Assembly: GCA_023426505.1 (NCBI GenBank)
Contig: JAFAAP010000094.1
Span: 1-5,474 of the forward strand
Source of the DNA: Pseudomonadota bacterium
Lineage (GTDB): Bacteria > Pseudomonadota > Alphaproteobacteria > Rhizobiales > Beijerinckiaceae
Reading direction: 5' to 3'
Length of the DNA stretch: 5,474 nt
Below, piece after piece: positions 4,598 to 5,474 of the stretch. How positions within the stretch are numbered: position 1 is the stretch's first letter; every line of letters starts with the position of its first letter. The translations under genes were made by a program, and so were the position numbers. Below the pieces are notes generated by a model. That model was not told the origin of the DNA. It saw only the letters and a program-made list of their open reading frames with translations, and made no database searches.

Positions 4598-5474
4598 TCA
4601 GGTATTGAAGCGGAAGTGCAGCACGTCGCCGTCCTGCACGGTGTATTCCTTGCCTTCCAGGCGCAGCTTGCCGGCGTCGCGCGCGCCCGCCTCGCCCTTC
4701 AGCGACACGTAATCCGCATACGCGATGGTCTCGGCGCGGATGAAGCCCTTCTCGAAATCCGTGTGGATCACGCCGGCGGCCTGCGGGGCGCGGGTGCCCT
4801 TGGTGATCGTCCAGGCGCGGGCCTCCTTCGGGCCGAGCGTGAAATAGGTGATGAGGCCCAAGAGCTCGTAGCCGGCCCGGATCACCCGGTTCAGGCCCGG
4901 CTCGGCGAGGCCGATGGCGTCGAGATAGTCCTTCTGCTCGGCGGCGTCGAGGACGGCGATCTCGCTCTCGATCTTGGCCGACACAACCACGGCCTTGGCG
5001 CCTTCTTCCTTCGCGCGCTGGAAGACCCGGGCCGAGTACTCGTTGCCCTGGTCGGCGGAAGCTTCCTCGACGTTGCAGACGTAGAGGACGGGCTTCGAGG
5101 AGAGGAGGCCCAGCATCTGGAACAGGCGCTCCTCCTCGACTTTCCGCTCCACGAGGCGGGCGGGCTTGCCGTCGCGCAGGAGGACGAGGGCGCGGTTGAC
5201 GAGGTCGAGGGTCTCCTTCGCCTCCTTGTCGTTGCCCTTGGCCTTCTTCTCGAGCGCCGTCACCCGCTTTTCCAGGCTGTCGAGATCGGCCAGCATGAGC
5301 TCGGTCTCGATGGTCTCGATATCGGCGATCGGGTCGATCTTGCCTTCCACATGGGTGATGTCGGTGTCCTCGAAGCAGCGGACCACGTGGGCGATGGCGT
5401 CGACCTCCCGGATATTGGCCAGGAACTGGTTGCCGAGGCCTTCGCCCTTCGAGGCGCCGCGGACGAGTCCGGCG
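4598..5474 (-). CDS. ychF: Redox-regulated ATPase YchF (EngD/Ola1 family), N-terminus missing
   Basis: The frame stays open to the right edge of the window, so this is a partial gene with 292 codons of reading frame present. About the first 70-75 of the usual roughly 365 residues, including the P-loop, lie outside. The visible part starts at AGLVRGASKGEGLGNQFL, immediately after the Asp of the G3 (Walker B) motif. A predicted coiled coil (about 5314-5207) follows, then the atypical G4 motif NVEE (5074-5063) in place of NKxD, which explains the ATP preference of this family. The C-terminal TGS domain begins at ITYFTLGPKEARAW (near 4849) and ends VQDGDVLHFRFNT. YchF binds ribosomes and the 50S subunit and has been linked to oxidative-stress responses. 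The GTG at 5386 is internal to VVRCFED and is not a start. The small membrane-protein gene follows 80 bp downstream. Confidence 0.96.
   Translation of the reverse strand, partial: AGLVRGASKGEGLGNQFLANIREVDAIAHVVRCFEDTDITHVEGKIDPIADIETIETELMLADLDSLEKRVTALEKKAKGNDKEAKETLDLVNRALVLLRDGKPARLVERKVEEERLFQMLGLLSSKPVLYVCNVEEASADQGNEYSARVFQRAKEEGAKAVVVSAKIESEIAVLDAAEQKDYLDAIGLAEPGLNRVIRAGYELLGLITYFTLGPKEARAWTITKGTRAPQAAGVIHTDFEKGFIRAETIAYADYVSLKGEAGARDAGKLRLEGKEYTVQDGDVLHFRFNT

Noticed and set aside
4587..4598. Palindrome AACCTTTAGGTT at the end of ychF as a terminator
   Set aside because: Five-base arms with a two-base centre are too small to fold usefully, and no U-tract follows.

Overview
The window looks like ordinary chromosome of a GC-rich alphaproteobacterium, most likely Hyphomicrobiales (Methylobacteriaceae/Microvirga-like). 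That placement is my inference from strong G/C preference at third codon positions, the mtnP-apt pair, and the gene families present. I see no insertion sequence, phage gene, tRNA, rRNA or CRISPR array.

Layout, left to right. (1) On the + strand, the last 34 codons of a probable S-methyl-5'-thioadenosine phosphorylase gene (mtnP) are followed 53 bp later by apt, adenine phosphoribosyltransferase. The first enzyme releases adenine and the second recycles it to AMP. (2) Converging on apt with a 10-bp gap is a minus-strand pair: nfi (endonuclease V) upstream and a two-domain MaoC-like hotdog hydratase downstream, 43 bp apart. (3) About 190 bp of divergent intergenic DNA holds a weak candidate promoter and a short dyad. 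(4) On the + strand follow a polytopic DoxX-like membrane protein with a signal peptide and a His-rich tail, then a group III truncated haemoglobin that starts with TTG. A strong RNA hairpin lies between them. (5) Converging on the globin is a minus-strand 53-codon membrane microprotein whose start codon lies inside a perfect 11-bp inverted repeat. Upstream of it, on the same strand, is ychF (EngD/Ola1-type ATPase), which runs off the right edge without its P-loop.

MtnP and Apt form a known metabolic relay. Nfi acts in repair of deaminated DNA, and YchF is a ribosome-associated ATPase. The least explained part is roughly 2.6-4.6 kb: a DoxX-like membrane protein, a group III globin and a tiny membrane protein, packed with RNA-hairpin-like elements. 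A membrane-linked haem or redox function is possible but is only inferred from adjacency and family.
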